Assembly (NCBI RefSeq): GCF_003323735.1
Contig: NZ_QOIM01000037.1
Location: 1-64,000 of the forward strand
Reading direction: 5' to 3'
DNA length: 64,000 nt
From: Streptomyces reniochalinae
GTDB lineage: Bacteria; Actinomycetota; Actinomycetes; Streptomycetales; Streptomycetaceae
Shown: positions 15,401 to 25,117 of the stretch, piece by piece
How positions within the stretch are numbered: the first letter of the stretch is position 1
How the letters are laid out: every line of letters begins with the position of its first letter
Program-made: the position numbers and the translations under genes
Notes under the pieces: model-generated
Seen by the model: only the letters and a program-made list of their open reading frames with translations
Databases searched by the model: none
What the model was told of the DNA's origin: nothing

Positions 15401-16141
15401 GTGAAGACCGCTCGTACTCGCTGTACCTTCCGATCCGCCGGCCTCGTCGCCGTCGCCGCCGCCGCCGCGTTCTCGCTGACCGCCTGCCAGGACGGGGGCG
15501 GCAAGGACGACGACGCCGGCTCGTCGTCCTCCTCGTCGGTGGCCGAGGACTCGGGCGCGAAGGACTCGCAGGCGCAGGACTCCGGCTCGGACGGTTCCGG
15601 CTCCGCGGGTGAGGGCAGCCCGGACGACGGGAACGGAAGCGGGAACGGCGGCGACGGCGACGCGGACCTGAGGGCCAAGGCCGGGGCCGGGGCCGGGGGC
15701 GCGAAGGCGGACGCGGGGGGCGTGAAGCGGTCGGCGTGCGAGGTCGGCTCGGTGCGGGTCGGGCTCCAGCCGACCGGCGGCTCCGCGCCGGTCATCCTGC
15801 TCAAGGCCACGAACAGGGGCGAAGAGCGCTGCGACCTGTACGGCTACCCCTTCGTCGGCTACCCCGACGCCCAGGCCCCGATCAAGGCCGGCGGCGGCCG
15901 GCCGCAGGCCGTGGTCTCCCTGGAGCCGGGCACCTCCGCCTACGCCGCCCTCAGCCTGGAGGAGGGCGACGGCGCCCACGTGCACCGAGAGAAGCGGCTC
16001 ACCGTCGAACTCGCCGACCGCGACCAGAACGGCACCGGCGCCACCGCCACCGTCGACGCACCCGCGGGAGCCGGCCTCGCGCTGAGCGACGACTCCACCG
16101 TCTCGTACTGGAACACCACCCCCGAACTGGCCCTCCAGTGA
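15401..16141 (+). CDS. DUF4232 lipoprotein
   Basis: GTG 15401, preceded by GGGGGAA, starts a 246-residue protein with a lipoprotein signal peptide (basic start, Ala-rich core, lipobox LTAC near residue 30). A Ser/Asp/Gly-rich linker follows (about 35-105). The C-terminal domain has paired Cys (ACEVG and RCDLYGYPF), matching DUF4232 surface lipoproteins. Function unknown; exposed on the outer face of the membrane. Confidence 0.8.
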   Translation: MKTARTRCTFRSAGLVAVAAAAAFSLTACQDGGGKDDDAGSSSSSSVAEDSGAKDSQAQDSGSDGSGSAGEGSPDDGNGSGNGGDGDADLRAKAGAGAGGAKADAGGVKRSACEVGSVRVGLQPTGGSAPVILLKATNRGEERCDLYGYPFVGYPDAQAPIKAGGGRPQAVVSLEPGTSAYAALSLEEGDGAHVHREKRLTVELADRDQNGTGATATVDAPAGAGLALSDDSTVSYWNTTPELALQ

Positions 16142-16259
16142 GGCGGTTCGGGGCGCTACCCGGATTTTTCCGGCGCCGCGCGGTCATCGCCGCACCGCTG
16201 CTGTGGAAGACATGCAGCGAGTGGCCGGGCGTCATCCACTTCTAGGGGTACGAGGAACG

Positions 16260-17513
16260 ATGCACATCTCCTTCTTGATCTTCAGCGCGTACGGCATGGG
16301 AGGAACGGTCCGCACCACCTTCAACCTGGCGCAGGCACTCGCCGAGCAGCACGAGGTGGAGGTCGTCTCGGTCTTCCGCTACCGGGACAGGCCGTTCTTC
16401 GAGCCGGACAACGGCGTACGGCTCTCGTCACTGGTCGACATGCGCCGGCACAGACCCACCTTCGACGGCGATGACCCCGAGCACGCCCGCCCCGCCCGGG
16501 TGTTCCCCGCAGCCGACGGCCAGTACAAGCAGCACAGCGCGCTGACGGACCGCAAGATCGGTGAGTATCTGAGCAGCACCGAGGCGGACGTCGTGGTCGG
16601 AACACGGCCCGGGCTCAACGTGCACGTGGCCCGGCAGACGCGGCGCGGCCCCGTGCGCCTGGGGCAGGAGCACCTCACGCTCGCCACGCACTCCGCGCGG
16701 ATGAAGCGCCTGCTGCGCCGCACCTACCCTCGGCTGGACGCGGTCACGACGGTGACCGAGGCCGACGCCCGCGACTACCGCAGCACCCTGCGGCTGCCCG
16801 GCGTGCGCGTCCAGTCGCTGCCCAACAGCGTGCCGGAGCCGGACGTCGCTCCCGCGGACGGCAGCAGGAAGTGGGTCGTCGCCGCGGGCCGGCTCGCCCC
16901 GGCCAAGCGGTACGACGTGCTCATACGCGCCTTCGGCGAGGTCGTCCGCGAGCGCCCGGACTGGGGCCTGCGCATCTACGGTCACGGCCGCGAGGCGGAC
17001 AAGCTGCGGAAGCTCATCGACGAACTCGGCCTCTACAACCACGTCTACCTGATGGGCTCGGCCAACCCCATCGAGGCCGAATGGGTGAAGGGCTCGATCT
17101 GCGCGGTCACCTCGAGCCTCGAATCGTTCGGCATGACCATCGTCGAGGCGATGCGGTGCGGTCTTCCGGTCGTGGCCACCGACTGCCCGCACGGCCCCAA
17201 AGAGATCATCCGCGACGGTGCTGACGGGCTCCTCGTCCCGACGGGCGACGTGCGGGCGATCGCCGGTGGGCTGCTCCGTCTCATCAACGACGAAGGGCTC
17301 CGCACGAGGATGGGCAAGGCGGCGCTCAGCGCGTCGGCACGGTTCGATCCCGCGCAGGTGGCCGCCCGGTACGAGGAACTGATGACCTCGCTGGTCAACC
17401 GGCGGGCCGGCACGCTGCACCGGGCCCGCGGCACTCTCCTCGGCGGCGCGTACGCCGCCAGGGAAGCGGCACGGCTGGGAGTGAAGTACGCCCTGGAAGG
17501 AGCACGGACATGA
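16260..17513 (+). CDS. GT4-family glycosyltransferase
   Basis: The 417-residue protein begins HISFLIFSAYGMGGTVRTT, the nucleotide-fold start of GT-B enzymes. It has the C-terminal donor-binding region with GRLAPAKRYDVLIRAF and the ESFGMTIVEAM (E-x7-E type) motif of retaining GT4 transferases. Such enzymes build cell-wall polymers or exopolysaccharides from sugar nucleotides. Its stop overlaps the next gene start (ATGA), so they are translated together. Confidence 0.8.
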   Translation: MHISFLIFSAYGMGGTVRTTFNLAQALAEQHEVEVVSVFRYRDRPFFEPDNGVRLSSLVDMRRHRPTFDGDDPEHARPARVFPAADGQYKQHSALTDRKIGEYLSSTEADVVVGTRPGLNVHVARQTRRGPVRLGQEHLTLATHSARMKRLLRRTYPRLDAVTTVTEADARDYRSTLRLPGVRVQSLPNSVPEPDVAPADGSRKWVVAAGRLAPAKRYDVLIRAFGEVVRERPDWGLRIYGHGREADKLRKLIDELGLYNHVYLMGSANPIEAEWVKGSICAVTSSLESFGMTIVEAMRCGLPVVATDCPHGPKEIIRDGADGLLVPTGDVRAIAGGLLRLINDEGLRTRMGKAALSASARFDPAQVAARYEELMTSLVNRRAGTLHRARGTLLGGAYAAREAARLGVKYALEGART

Positions 17514-18643
17514 TTCTGGCCCTCTTCGACACCTCTCCCCGCGCCGCCTCGCCTCGGGGCGTGGCCCCGAGGGGCGTAGCGGTGGCAGACCCGCCGCCGG
17601 ACGTCGCCTCTCCCTCCGTACCCGAGGTCTCCGTACCCGGGGCCCCGGCACGGGAGGTCCCCGTATCCGAGGTCTCCGTACCCGAGGCCCCCGCACCGGA
17701 GATCCCCGCACCCGACGTCCACCACCCGCGCGTCGACTGCATGGCAGACAGCACCGTGGGACTCACCTTCACGGTGCGGCTCTTCGACAAGGACGCCAGG
17801 GAGATCGCGGCCTCGCAGGTGCCGGAGTCGGCGGCCGTACTCCTGCGCCTGCGCCACCATCACGGACCGGACGCCTCCTTGCGGCTGCCGCTGACCCCCG
17901 TTGCGGCGGACGGCAGGCTGCGCGCCATCCTGCCCAGCACCACGCAACTGCCCGAGGGCCGCTGGGACGCCTACCTCTCCTTGGCCGACGAGGAGCCGCA
18001 GCGGCTGCTCCCCGGAGTGCACGACCTGCGTTCCCTCGTCAGCGGCGGCTCGCCCTCCGACGCGCACGCGTGGCTCGGCGTCCGGATCCCCTACACGACC
18101 AAGAACGGCAATCTCGCCGTCCGTGCGTGGCTGCGCAGGCCCCACGCGGAGGCAGGGACGCTGCGCGTGGAGGACGGCGCCATGGTGCTGCGAGGGAGGC
18201 TCCACGGTGCACGGCTCTCGGCCACCGCGTGCCTGGAGGCGCTCCCTCGCGACACCGCGGCGTCACCCGTGCGCGTAGCGGTGCGGCCGGACAGCGAGGG
18301 GGATTTTGGTCCGGAGAGGGCCCCCGAGGGACCGGAGAGGACCCCCGAAGACGCCGACGCACGCCACTCGGCCCGCGACTTCACCGTCGAACTGCCCTTC
18401 GCTTCCCTGCTGCCCGGACACCAGGCCTGGGACCTGTGGCTGCGCCCTTCCGCGTACGAGGAGCCTGTCCGTCTCGCCCGGATCCTCGACGACATCCCCG
18501 ACAAGAAGCGCATCTTCACCTATCCCTCGCGGCGCGTGAGCGACCGTGACGGTGCGATCCACTCGGTGAAGCCGTACTACACGATCAACAACAACCTCTC
18601 GGTGCAGGTGACCACCGAGAACGGCCAGGCGGAGAGGGAGTGA
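17510..18643 (+). CDS. hypothetical protein coupled to the glycosyltransferase
   Basis: This 377-residue protein has a low-complexity Pro/Val/Ala-rich N-terminus (to about residue 75). The rest contains repeated beta-rich units with similar motifs (VGLTFTVRLFDKD, LGVRIPYTTKNGNLAV, VKPYYTINNNLSV). Each unit has the TxxNGNL/INNNLS pattern, suggesting two related domains. The 4-bp overlap with the GT gene favours ATG 17510; ATG 17741 (ADSTVGLTF) is the alternative and would drop the low-complexity part. Probably involved in the same wall or surface polymer pathway. Confidence 0.65.
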   Translation: MILALFDTSPRAASPRGVAPRGVAVADPPPDVASPSVPEVSVPGAPAREVPVSEVSVPEAPAPEIPAPDVHHPRVDCMADSTVGLTFTVRLFDKDAREIAASQVPESAAVLLRLRHHHGPDASLRLPLTPVAADGRLRAILPSTTQLPEGRWDAYLSLADEEPQRLLPGVHDLRSLVSGGSPSDAHAWLGVRIPYTTKNGNLAVRAWLRRPHAEAGTLRVEDGAMVLRGRLHGARLSATACLEALPRDTAASPVRVAVRPDSEGDFGPERAPEGPERTPEDADARHSARDFTVELPFASLLPGHQAWDLWLRPSAYEEPVRLARILDDIPDKKRIFTYPSRRVSDRDGAIHSVKPYYTINNNLSVQVTTENGQAERE

Positions 18644-18837
18644 CCGTCCCGCACCGTCGCTGACCGGACAGACGGCCGGGCAGACGGCGGTGCGGACGGC
18701 CGGGCAGACGGCCCGCACGGACGGATGCTTCCGGCGCGCCGCGAGGCCCCGCCCGTGCGGACTGCGAGGCGGGGCCGCCTGTCGTACGTTGAGAGGGCGA
18801 CCGCTGGTCCCAGGGGGGAGCAGGGAGGCGCGGGCGG

Positions 18838-19785
18838 ATGCGTGCTGTCGGTGTGCGGGAGCGGAACGGGCGGCCCGAGGTTCTTCAGGCGCGGCGGCCG
18901 GAACCGGGCGAGGGCGAGGTCCTGGTGCGGATCGCGGCAGCCGGCCTCAACCCGCTGGACTGGAAGATCGCAGACGGCATGCTCGAGGACGTGGTGCCGT
19001 ACGACTTCCCGCTGGTGATGGGGGTGGACTTCGCGGGGGTCGTCGAGGCGAGCGGCCCTCAGGCGCACCGGTTCGTGACGGGCGAGCAGGTGTTCGGACA
19101 CGTGGTGAGCGAGCCCGTGGGGCGGGGCACGTACGCCGAGTACGTCGTCGTGAACGAGACGGGCAGCGTGGCGCCCGCGCCCCTGACACTGCCGCTGACC
19201 GCGGCCGCGGGTGCGCCCACGGCGGGCATGGCGGCGCTGGGGATCATGGGCTCGGCGGCGCTGCGTTCGTACCGGTCCCTGCTGATCATCGGCGCGGCGG
19301 GCGGCGTCGGCACGTTCCTCACCCAGCTCGCCGCGGCCGAAGGGCTGCGCGTGGCCGCCGCCACGCACGGGCACGACCAGGCCCGTATGGCGTCCTTCGG
19401 CGCGGCGCTGACCGTCGACGTCAGGGAGCGTCCGCTGGAGGAGGCGGTGCGGGAGGAGTATCCGGCGGGTGTGGACGCGCTGGTGGATCTCACCTCCCTC
19501 GCCCGGGAGGACTTCGCGGCGCACGCCAGGCTCGTACGGGACGGGGGCGTGGCGGTCTCCACCGTGGACGCGGCGTCGCTCGACGCGCTGCACGGGCGCG
19601 GTATCGAGGGCATCAACTTCCACCTCGACCCTTCCGCGGAACTGCTGGAGGGGCTGGTGAGGGAGATCGACAGCGGCCGGGTGGCCGTCCCGATCGAGGC
19701 GGAGGTCCCGCTGGACGAGGCCCCCGGCGCAGTCGCCCGCAACCGGGCCGGCGGCGCCCGCGGCAAGACGGTCCTGCTGCCGTAG
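18838..19785 (+). CDS. zinc-independent NADP-dependent quinone/alcohol oxidoreductase
   Basis: The 315-residue medium-chain dehydrogenase/reductase has the GroES-like N-terminus (AAAGLNPLDWKIADG) and a Rossmann dinucleotide motif (GAAGGVGTFLTQLA near residue 160). Structural zinc Cys residues are absent, as in quinone oxidoreductases. A GGGAGG site precedes the ATG. Substrate unknown. It stands alone, with 194 bases of repetitive Gly/Arg-coding-like but apparently non-coding DNA upstream. Confidence 0.8.
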   Translation: MRAVGVRERNGRPEVLQARRPEPGEGEVLVRIAAAGLNPLDWKIADGMLEDVVPYDFPLVMGVDFAGVVEASGPQAHRFVTGEQVFGHVVSEPVGRGTYAEYVVVNETGSVAPAPLTLPLTAAAGAPTAGMAALGIMGSAALRSYRSLLIIGAAGGVGTFLTQLAAAEGLRVAAATHGHDQARMASFGAALTVDVRERPLEEAVREEYPAGVDALVDLTSLAREDFAAHARLVRDGGVAVSTVDAASLDALHGRGIEGINFHLDPSAELLEGLVREIDSGRVAVPIEAEVPLDEAPGAVARNRAGGARGKTVLLP

Positions 19786-20210
19786 GGCTCTTCCGCGGTC
19801 TTGCTCCGGCAAGGGGGCGCCACTGCCCTCGGTGTGCGGCCTGCCTGCGGGCGGATGGTGACTCGCGAGGGCATTCCCCCGCCGCCCGCCCCACCGGCCG
19901 CCGGCCGAGTACCTCCCGGCAGGAGTCCCCCCACAGCCTCCGTCGAGTACCTCCCGGCCGGAGCGCCCCCGTCTCCGGCCGGGAAGCGCCCCCAGGGGGA
20001 GGGCTCTCTCGCCCCCTTCCGGCCGCGGGGAACCGCTCACCCGTCGCGCACGCCTCTGTGTCCACCGTGCTTCCCGCTACACTCGCGCCCGCACAGCCAT
20101 ACGGCGCACGGGCGTTCGCGGAACAGACGTACCAGCGCACAGGCGTGCAAACGACAGGACACGCAGGGGCGCAGGGTGTCGATGAGAGCACCCGGGGGAG
20201 GGACAGCGCG
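19786..20210. other. 425-bp intergenic region
   Basis: No convincing gene is seen. It contains a direct repeat with the core GAGTACCTCCCGGC (about 19907-19920 and 19943-19956) and a run of GC-rich imperfect palindromes. The promoter of the small membrane gene at 20211 should lie at its right end. Confidence 0.4.
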
Positions 20211-20375
20211 ATGGCGCAGGCGAAGAAGCTCGTGGGCTACCTTCTGGTCGTCTTCGTGCTGTACACGATCATCACGTCCCCCGAACGCGCCGCCGATCTG
20301 GTCCAGATAGGTTTCGAAGGTATCTCCAGTGCCGCGCAGGGTGTCGGCCGGTTCATGACCTCGCTCGTGAACTGA
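20211..20375 (+). CDS. small membrane protein upstream of the sigma genes
   Basis: A 54-residue protein: basic start (AQAKK), one hydrophobic helix (residues ~8-22, LVGYLLVVFVLYTII), then an amphipathic region. ATG 20211 has GGGGGAGGGA upstream. By inferred gene order it would be the small ORF beside sigF in other Streptomyces. Function unknown. Confidence 0.6.
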   Translation: MAQAKKLVGYLLVVFVLYTIITSPERAADLVQIGFEGISSAAQGVGRFMTSLVN

Positions 20376-20603
20376 GAGCCCCTGAAAGCCCCTCGGAACC
20401 CCTCCGGCGCCCTCCTCTCCGGCACCCGTCCCGAGCGTCCGCACGCGCGACGGGACAGCAACACGGAGTGATCCGGTGCTTGCGCACAGTGCACCTGTCT
20501 TGTGATGCTATGACCGCTTTTTGCCGGACGAAACGCGACCGAGCACACGCGATCGATCACGACAGATCTGCACCGATCTGTACCGTAAAGGGGTGGTGGC
20601 TGA

Positions 20604-21620
20604 GTGGACGGGACCCGGACGCCCACCCAGACTCCCTCCGGCGATGCCGAAACGGCGTCCGACGCGCCCCCGGTGACCGCCGCCGTCCCGTCCGCGGCCT
20701 CCCCGGCGGCCGCATCCGCGCCCGCCGCCGCATCTCCGTCCACCCCTTCGGCAGTCGCCACCTCGACGGCCGCCACCTCTTCCGAGGCCCCCTCGGACAC
20801 TTCCTCGGACGCCCCTTCCGAGACGCCGCGCACGCCCGCCGAGGCGCAGCGGGAGCGGGCCGCGCGGACCCGGGCGCTGACGCAGTCCCTCTTCGAACAG
20901 CTGTCCGGGCATGAGTCGGGTACGGCCGAGCACGAGCGCATCAGGGCTGCGCTGATCGAGGCCAATCTGCCGCTCGTCCGGTACGTCGCGGCGCGCTTCC
21001 GCAGCCGCAACGAGCCGATGGAGGACGTCGTCCAGGTCGGCACGATCGGGTTGATCAACGCGATCGACCGGTTCGACGCCGGCCGCGGGGTGCAGTTCCC
21101 CACGTTCGCGATGCCGACGATCGTGGGCGAGATCCGCCGCTACTTCCGCGACAACGTCCGCACCGTGCACGTGCCGCGGCGGCTGCACGAGATGTGGGTG
21201 CAGGTCAGCGGCGCCACGGAGGATCTGACGACGCTGCACGGGCGGTCGCCCACCACCGCGGAGATCGCCGAGCGGCTGAAGATCTCCGAGGAGGAGGTGC
21301 TCGCCTGCATCGAGGCCGGGCGGGCGTACCGGGCCACCTCTTTGGAGGCCGCTCAGGAGCGTGAGGACGGGATGCCGGGGCTGCTGGACCGGCTCGGCTA
21401 CGAGGACCCGGAGCTCGACGGTGTCGAACACCGCGATCTCGTCCGCCACCTGCTCGTACAACTGCCCGAACGCGAGCAGCGGATCCTGCTGTTGCGGTAT
21501 TACCGGAACCTGACGCAGTCGCAGATCAGCGCCGAGCTGGGCGTCTCGCAGATGCACGTCTCGCGGCTGCTCTCGCGCAGCTTCGCCCGGCTGCGGGCCG
21601 CAAATCGAATCGACGCGTAA
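20604..21620 (+). CDS. sigF: SigB/SigF-type RNA polymerase sigma factor
   Basis: The 338-residue protein has an Ala/Pro/Ser-rich tail to about residue 80, then regions 2 (NEPMEDVVQVGTIGLINAID), 3 and 4 (SQISAELGVSQMHVSRLL) of the SigB/F/G group. These factors direct stress and sporulation genes and are normally held by anti-sigma kinases. GTG 20604 is preceded by AAAGGGG. The symbol is inferred from the tandem arrangement with a second factor (sigF-sigN pair in S. coelicolor) and from the neighbouring SSI and hybrid-kinase genes; sequence alone fixes only the group. Confidence 0.75.
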   Translation: MDGTRTPTQTPSGDAETASDAPPVTAAVPSAASPAAASAPAAASPSTPSAVATSTAATSSEAPSDTSSDAPSETPRTPAEAQRERAARTRALTQSLFEQLSGHESGTAEHERIRAALIEANLPLVRYVAARFRSRNEPMEDVVQVGTIGLINAIDRFDAGRGVQFPTFAMPTIVGEIRRYFRDNVRTVHVPRRLHEMWVQVSGATEDLTTLHGRSPTTAEIAERLKISEEEVLACIEAGRAYRATSLEAAQEREDGMPGLLDRLGYEDPELDGVEHRDLVRHLLVQLPEREQRILLLRYYRNLTQSQISAELGVSQMHVSRLLSRSFARLRAANRIDA

Positions 21621-21818
21621 CCGGATCGAGCGACCTCAACTTCTGCCCCACCGCTCCCAGCTGTGCAGTTTTATCGACATGAGGCTACGTCGCGTTGCCT
21701 ACTTGTGACATTCTGCAAGAGCTGCGTTTGCCGCGGCGGCAGTCCCGGTATGGAGGGGGAGGTGCCTCCTTGAGCCGAGGGCGCCGCAGCGACCCGTCCG
21801 CGACCTCAAGGGGGTGGC

Positions 21819-22904
21819 ATGTCCGTAGAACTGGGCAGCTCGAAGGTGCTCACCGAGAACACGTCCCCGGCCCCGGGGGCACCTGACGGGCCGAGGGGGT
21901 ACGTCCTCCCTCACGCCCTCGTCGACGAGCCCGTCACAGAGCCGGGCGCCGAACTGGCAGAGGGCGCAGGGCTGCCGGATGGTGCCGACCTGGCAGCAGA
22001 CCTGACGAGCGACCTGGCCGGCGGCGCGGAAAGGGCGGAAGGCCCCGACGGGCCGGACAGCGCGGGCACGGCGGCCGGTGAGCTGGCGGGCGTCGCCGCG
22101 GCGTCCGGCGAAGGGCTCGACACGCGCACGCTCTCCCGCTCGCTCTTCCTGCGCCTGGCCGCGCTCGACAAGGCGGCGGCCGAGTCCCCGGGTACGGATC
22201 CGACCGCCGAGCGGATGTACGTGCGGGACACCCTCATCGAGCTCAACCTGCCGCTAGTGCGGTACGCGGCGGCGCGCTTCCGCAGCCGCAACGAGCCGAT
22301 GGAGGACATCGTCCAGGTCGGCACCATCGGGCTGATCAAGGCGATCGACCGGTTCGACTGCGAACGCGGCGTGGAGTTCCCGACGTTCGCGATGCCGACC
22401 GTCGTCGGGGAGATCAAGCGCTTCTTCCGCGACACCTCGTGGTCGGTGCGGGTGCCGCGCCGCCTCCAGGAGCTGCGGCTGGCGCTGACGAAGGCGAGCG
22501 ACGAGCTGTCGCAGACCCTCGACCGCTCCCCGACCGTCACGGAGCTGGCCACCTGCCTGGGCGTCTCGGAGGAGGACGTGGTCGACGGGCTGGCCGTCGG
22601 CAACGCCTACACCGCCTCCTCGCTCGACTCCCCCGCGCTGGAGGAGGACGGCGGCGAGGGCTCGCTGGCGGACCGGCTCGGCTACGAGGACACGGCGCTG
22701 GAGGGCGTGGAGTACCGCGAGTCCCTCAAGCCGCTGCTGGCCAAACTGCCCCCGCGCGAGCGCCAGATCATCATGCTGCGGTTCTTCGCGAACATGACGC
22801 AGTCCCAGATCGGTGAGGAGGTCGGCATCTCCCAGATGCACGTCTCCAGGCTGCTGACCCGCACACTCGCTCAGCTGCGCGAAGGGCTGATCGCGGAAGA
22901 CTGA
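21819..22904 (+). CDS. sigN: SigB/SigF-type RNA polymerase sigma factor, second copy
   Basis: The 361-residue protein has a long acidic/Ala-rich N-terminal extension (to ~105) and sigma regions 2-4 nearly parallel to the previous gene (NEPMEDIVQVGTIGLIKAID; SQIGEEVGISQMHVSRLL). The two are clearly tandem paralogs. The 198-bp gap before it holds GTTT and GGTAT words about 17 bases apart near 21726-21751, roughly like a SigB-type promoter, so control by a related sigma is possible. The symbol is inferred as for the neighbour. Confidence 0.75.
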   Translation: MSVELGSSKVLTENTSPAPGAPDGPRGYVLPHALVDEPVTEPGAELAEGAGLPDGADLAADLTSDLAGGAERAEGPDGPDSAGTAAGELAGVAAASGEGLDTRTLSRSLFLRLAALDKAAAESPGTDPTAERMYVRDTLIELNLPLVRYAAARFRSRNEPMEDIVQVGTIGLIKAIDRFDCERGVEFPTFAMPTVVGEIKRFFRDTSWSVRVPRRLQELRLALTKASDELSQTLDRSPTVTELATCLGVSEEDVVDGLAVGNAYTASSLDSPALEEDGGEGSLADRLGYEDTALEGVEYRESLKPLLAKLPPRERQIIMLRFFANMTQSQIGEEVGISQMHVSRLLTRTLAQLREGLIAED

Positions 22905-23073
22905 CATCGTCGAGGCGATCGGGGGGCCGAGTGCGGCGGGGGACACACAGACGAGCAGGCATACGGAGCCGAGCGAAGACAAGGAGCCGAGCATGCGCAC
23001 ACGTACCGGCGTGCGAACGGATACGGGCAGACGGAGACTTCACTTCTGACGACCCGTCAGTGACACTGGCGCC

Positions 23074-23985
23074 ATGCGAGGGCACAGGAGCCAGCGAAGC
23101 CACAAGAGCCAGGCCGCCCGCGGAAGTCAGGGACGGCGGAAGAGCGGCGGCAGGACTCGGAGCCGCCGAGGTGGTCGGATAGCCGCCTCGGCGGCTCTCG
23201 TCTGTCTGGGCGCGCCCCTGCTCGGCGGGTGCGGCGGCAGCGGGGACGAGGGGTACGTGGCGGTCGGTGCCGGCGCCCCCTCCGGCCGGAGCGGGGACGG
23301 ATCCGACGGGGGAGAGGGGGGCGGCGAGGTGCGGATGGTGCCGCTCCCCGGCGAGGGCGGAGAAGACGGCGCGGACGAGGACGGCAGCGGCGCCCGGCGC
23401 GGCGACGGAGACGGCGGGAGCGGCCGGGACGGCCGGAAGGACGGCTCCGCGGGCGCCGGAGAAGGCCGGGAGGGCGACGGGGACGGCGGCACCGGGGGCG
23501 ACGGCGCGCCGGACGGGGGGAACGGCGGAGGACGGCCGTCCGGCTCCCCCTCGTCAGGCTCCGGCGACGCGCCGGCCGGCTCCGGGTCGGGGACGGGCGG
23601 CGGAGGCGGCCCCTCCCCCGGTGGCTCGGGCGGAGCGGGCCCGGGCGGGTCGGACGCGGAGCACGACGGTCCCGCGGTTCTCACCGCGAGCGAGCCGCAG
23701 CGGGCGAAGGCGGACAAGCGGTGGTGCGAGAAGGTGACCGTCCGTCTCGCCAACACCGGTGGCCGCCCGGTCACGGGCGGCAGGATCACTTTCTCCACTC
23801 ACATCATCGGCGGTCTCGGCGTGGACTGGGCCACGCGCGAGAGCACGCACGCGCTCCCCGTGCCGATCGGCGCCGGGGAGAAGAAGGAGAAGACCTGGAA
23901 GGTGTGCGTGGACTCCTGGCGGGTGCCGCTGGGCATGCACGTCGAGACCCGCGAGGCGAAGCTCTCCGACTGGAAGGAGAAGTGA
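23074..23985 (+). CDS. Gly/Asp-rich lipoprotein
   Basis: The 303-residue protein has a long basic N-region, a hydrophobic core and lipobox LLGGC near residue 53. A very low-complexity Gly/Asp/Ser linker follows (about 60-205), then a C-terminal beta domain (WCEKVTVRLANTGGRPVTGG) with one Cys pair. It resembles a surface-tethered carbohydrate-binding or Ig-like domain on a flexible stalk. It follows the second sigma gene; no partner is evident. Confidence 0.7.
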   Translation: MRGHRSQRSHKSQAARGSQGRRKSGGRTRSRRGGRIAASAALVCLGAPLLGGCGGSGDEGYVAVGAGAPSGRSGDGSDGGEGGGEVRMVPLPGEGGEDGADEDGSGARRGDGDGGSGRDGRKDGSAGAGEGREGDGDGGTGGDGAPDGGNGGGRPSGSPSSGSGDAPAGSGSGTGGGGGPSPGGSGGAGPGGSDAEHDGPAVLTASEPQRAKADKRWCEKVTVRLANTGGRPVTGGRITFSTHIIGGLGVDWATRESTHALPVPIGAGEKKEKTWKVCVDSWRVPLGMHVETREAKLSDWKEK

Positions 23986-24137
23986 GCCTCTCCGGCCGGC
24001 GGAGGGGTGAATCCCCGGCCGGTGCGAGGGGTGAGCTCCTTGGCCGGAGGAGGGAAGGGGTGGGCCGGGCGGCCCGATGACGTCGCGCACACCGCGCGAG
24101 GTGGCGTGACGCGGCGTGCACGCCGCCCGGGGAGCTG

Positions 24138-24362
24138 TCAGGAGAAGGCCAGCCAGGCGACGGCGCCGAGGACGACGACGGCTGCCACGATGCCGACGAT
24201 CACGCCGACGCGCGGCCCTGCGGGGGCCGGTGCCGGTGCGGGTCGCCTGCTCTGCTGGGGGCCGCCCTCGTCGACGAAGGCGCGGAACATCTGGGTACTG
24301 CCTGCCGGGTCGGGGTGTCCCTGTGCGTCCGGACCCTGGGGCGCGTGCGGGTTGTGAGCCAT
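24138..24362 (-). CDS. small tail-anchored membrane protein
   Basis: This 74-residue protein has a polar Pro-rich N-terminus and one C-terminal hydrophobic helix (VGVIVGIVAAVVVLGAVAWL), so it is probably tail-anchored. The start is ATG 24362 (AHNPHAPQGP). It diverges from the MarR gene. Unknown function. Confidence 0.6.
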   Translation of the reverse strand: MAHNPHAPQGPDAQGHPDPAGSTQMFRAFVDEGGPQQSRRPAPAPAPAGPRVGVIVGIVAAVVVLGAVAWLAFS

Positions 24363-24564
24363 GTCCCAGGACCCTAGCGAACCGTCGCCCGGATGGCACA
24401 GCGCGTCCCGGGCCGCCGGTGTGCGGTCCCTCACATCCCGAACCCGGGCCGCTGCCGCCGTGCCGTCCTGCGCCCACCTGGGGTTTTCCTGGCTCGCGGT
24501 CCGTGCTTGAAGGGTCGCACACCCGGACTTGGTCGATTGTTTGCCTGGCTTGCCCGGAATCAAC

Positions 24565-24606
24565 TTGCCTACAGCAACCAACCACCCGTATGGTTGCCTT
24601 AAGCAA
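24565..24606. promoter_or_regulatory. two TTGCCT-N2-AGCAA sites in front of marR
   Basis: TTGCCTACAGCAA (24565-24577) and TTGCCTTAAGCAA (24594-24606) are near-identical dyads whose starts are 29 bp apart. The second ends 18 bases before the MarR start codon. They are the expected operators for an autoregulating MarR dimer. Confidence 0.6.
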
Positions 24607-24624
24607 CAAGTTCATGGGGTGCAG

Positions 24625-25101
24625 ATGGCCGAACGCAGTCAGTACGAGGAGCTGGCCCGGCAGATCAGCGCCATAGGCGCCGTCAAACGAGAGATGGCAC
24701 GTGGTCTTCCCCCGGAGTGTCCGCCCGCGTCGGCGGCCGTACTGATGCTCCTGAACAAACACGGGGAGATGCGCACCAGCCAACTGGCCGAGCTGATGGC
24801 GATCGACATGTCGGTGACCAGCCGACACGTCGCCCACGTCGCCGACCGCGGCTGGATCGAACGCCACCCTGACCCGCAGGACGGCCGCTCCAGGCTGCTG
24901 CGGATCAGTGACCGAGGTGAGCGGTTCCTGACGGACCTCTCGGCACACACGATCGAGTCGCTGGCCGCTCACCTGCACGACTGGAGCGACGAGGACGTCG
25001 CCCAGCTCAATGACCTGCTGAACCGGCTCCGAGCGAGCTTCGGGGACTGCCGCGCCCGCGGCGGGCAACCCCACGAGACGAAAACCACCGCAACACACTG
25101 A
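24625..25101 (+). CDS. MarR-family regulator
   Basis: The 158-residue protein has the MarR winged helix (MRTSQLAELMAIDMSVTSRHV, wing ERHPDPQDGRSRLLRISD) between dimerisation helices. ATG 24625 lies just after two dyad operators. The MFS transporter gene starts 16 bases downstream, so it most likely represses that exporter until a ligand binds. Confidence 0.85.
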   Translation: MAERSQYEELARQISAIGAVKREMARGLPPECPPASAAVLMLLNKHGEMRTSQLAELMAIDMSVTSRHVAHVADRGWIERHPDPQDGRSRLLRISDRGERFLTDLSAHTIESLAAHLHDWSDEDVAQLNDLLNRLRASFGDCRARGGQPHETKTTATH

Positions 25102-25117
25102 GTGAGAAGGACGCCGA

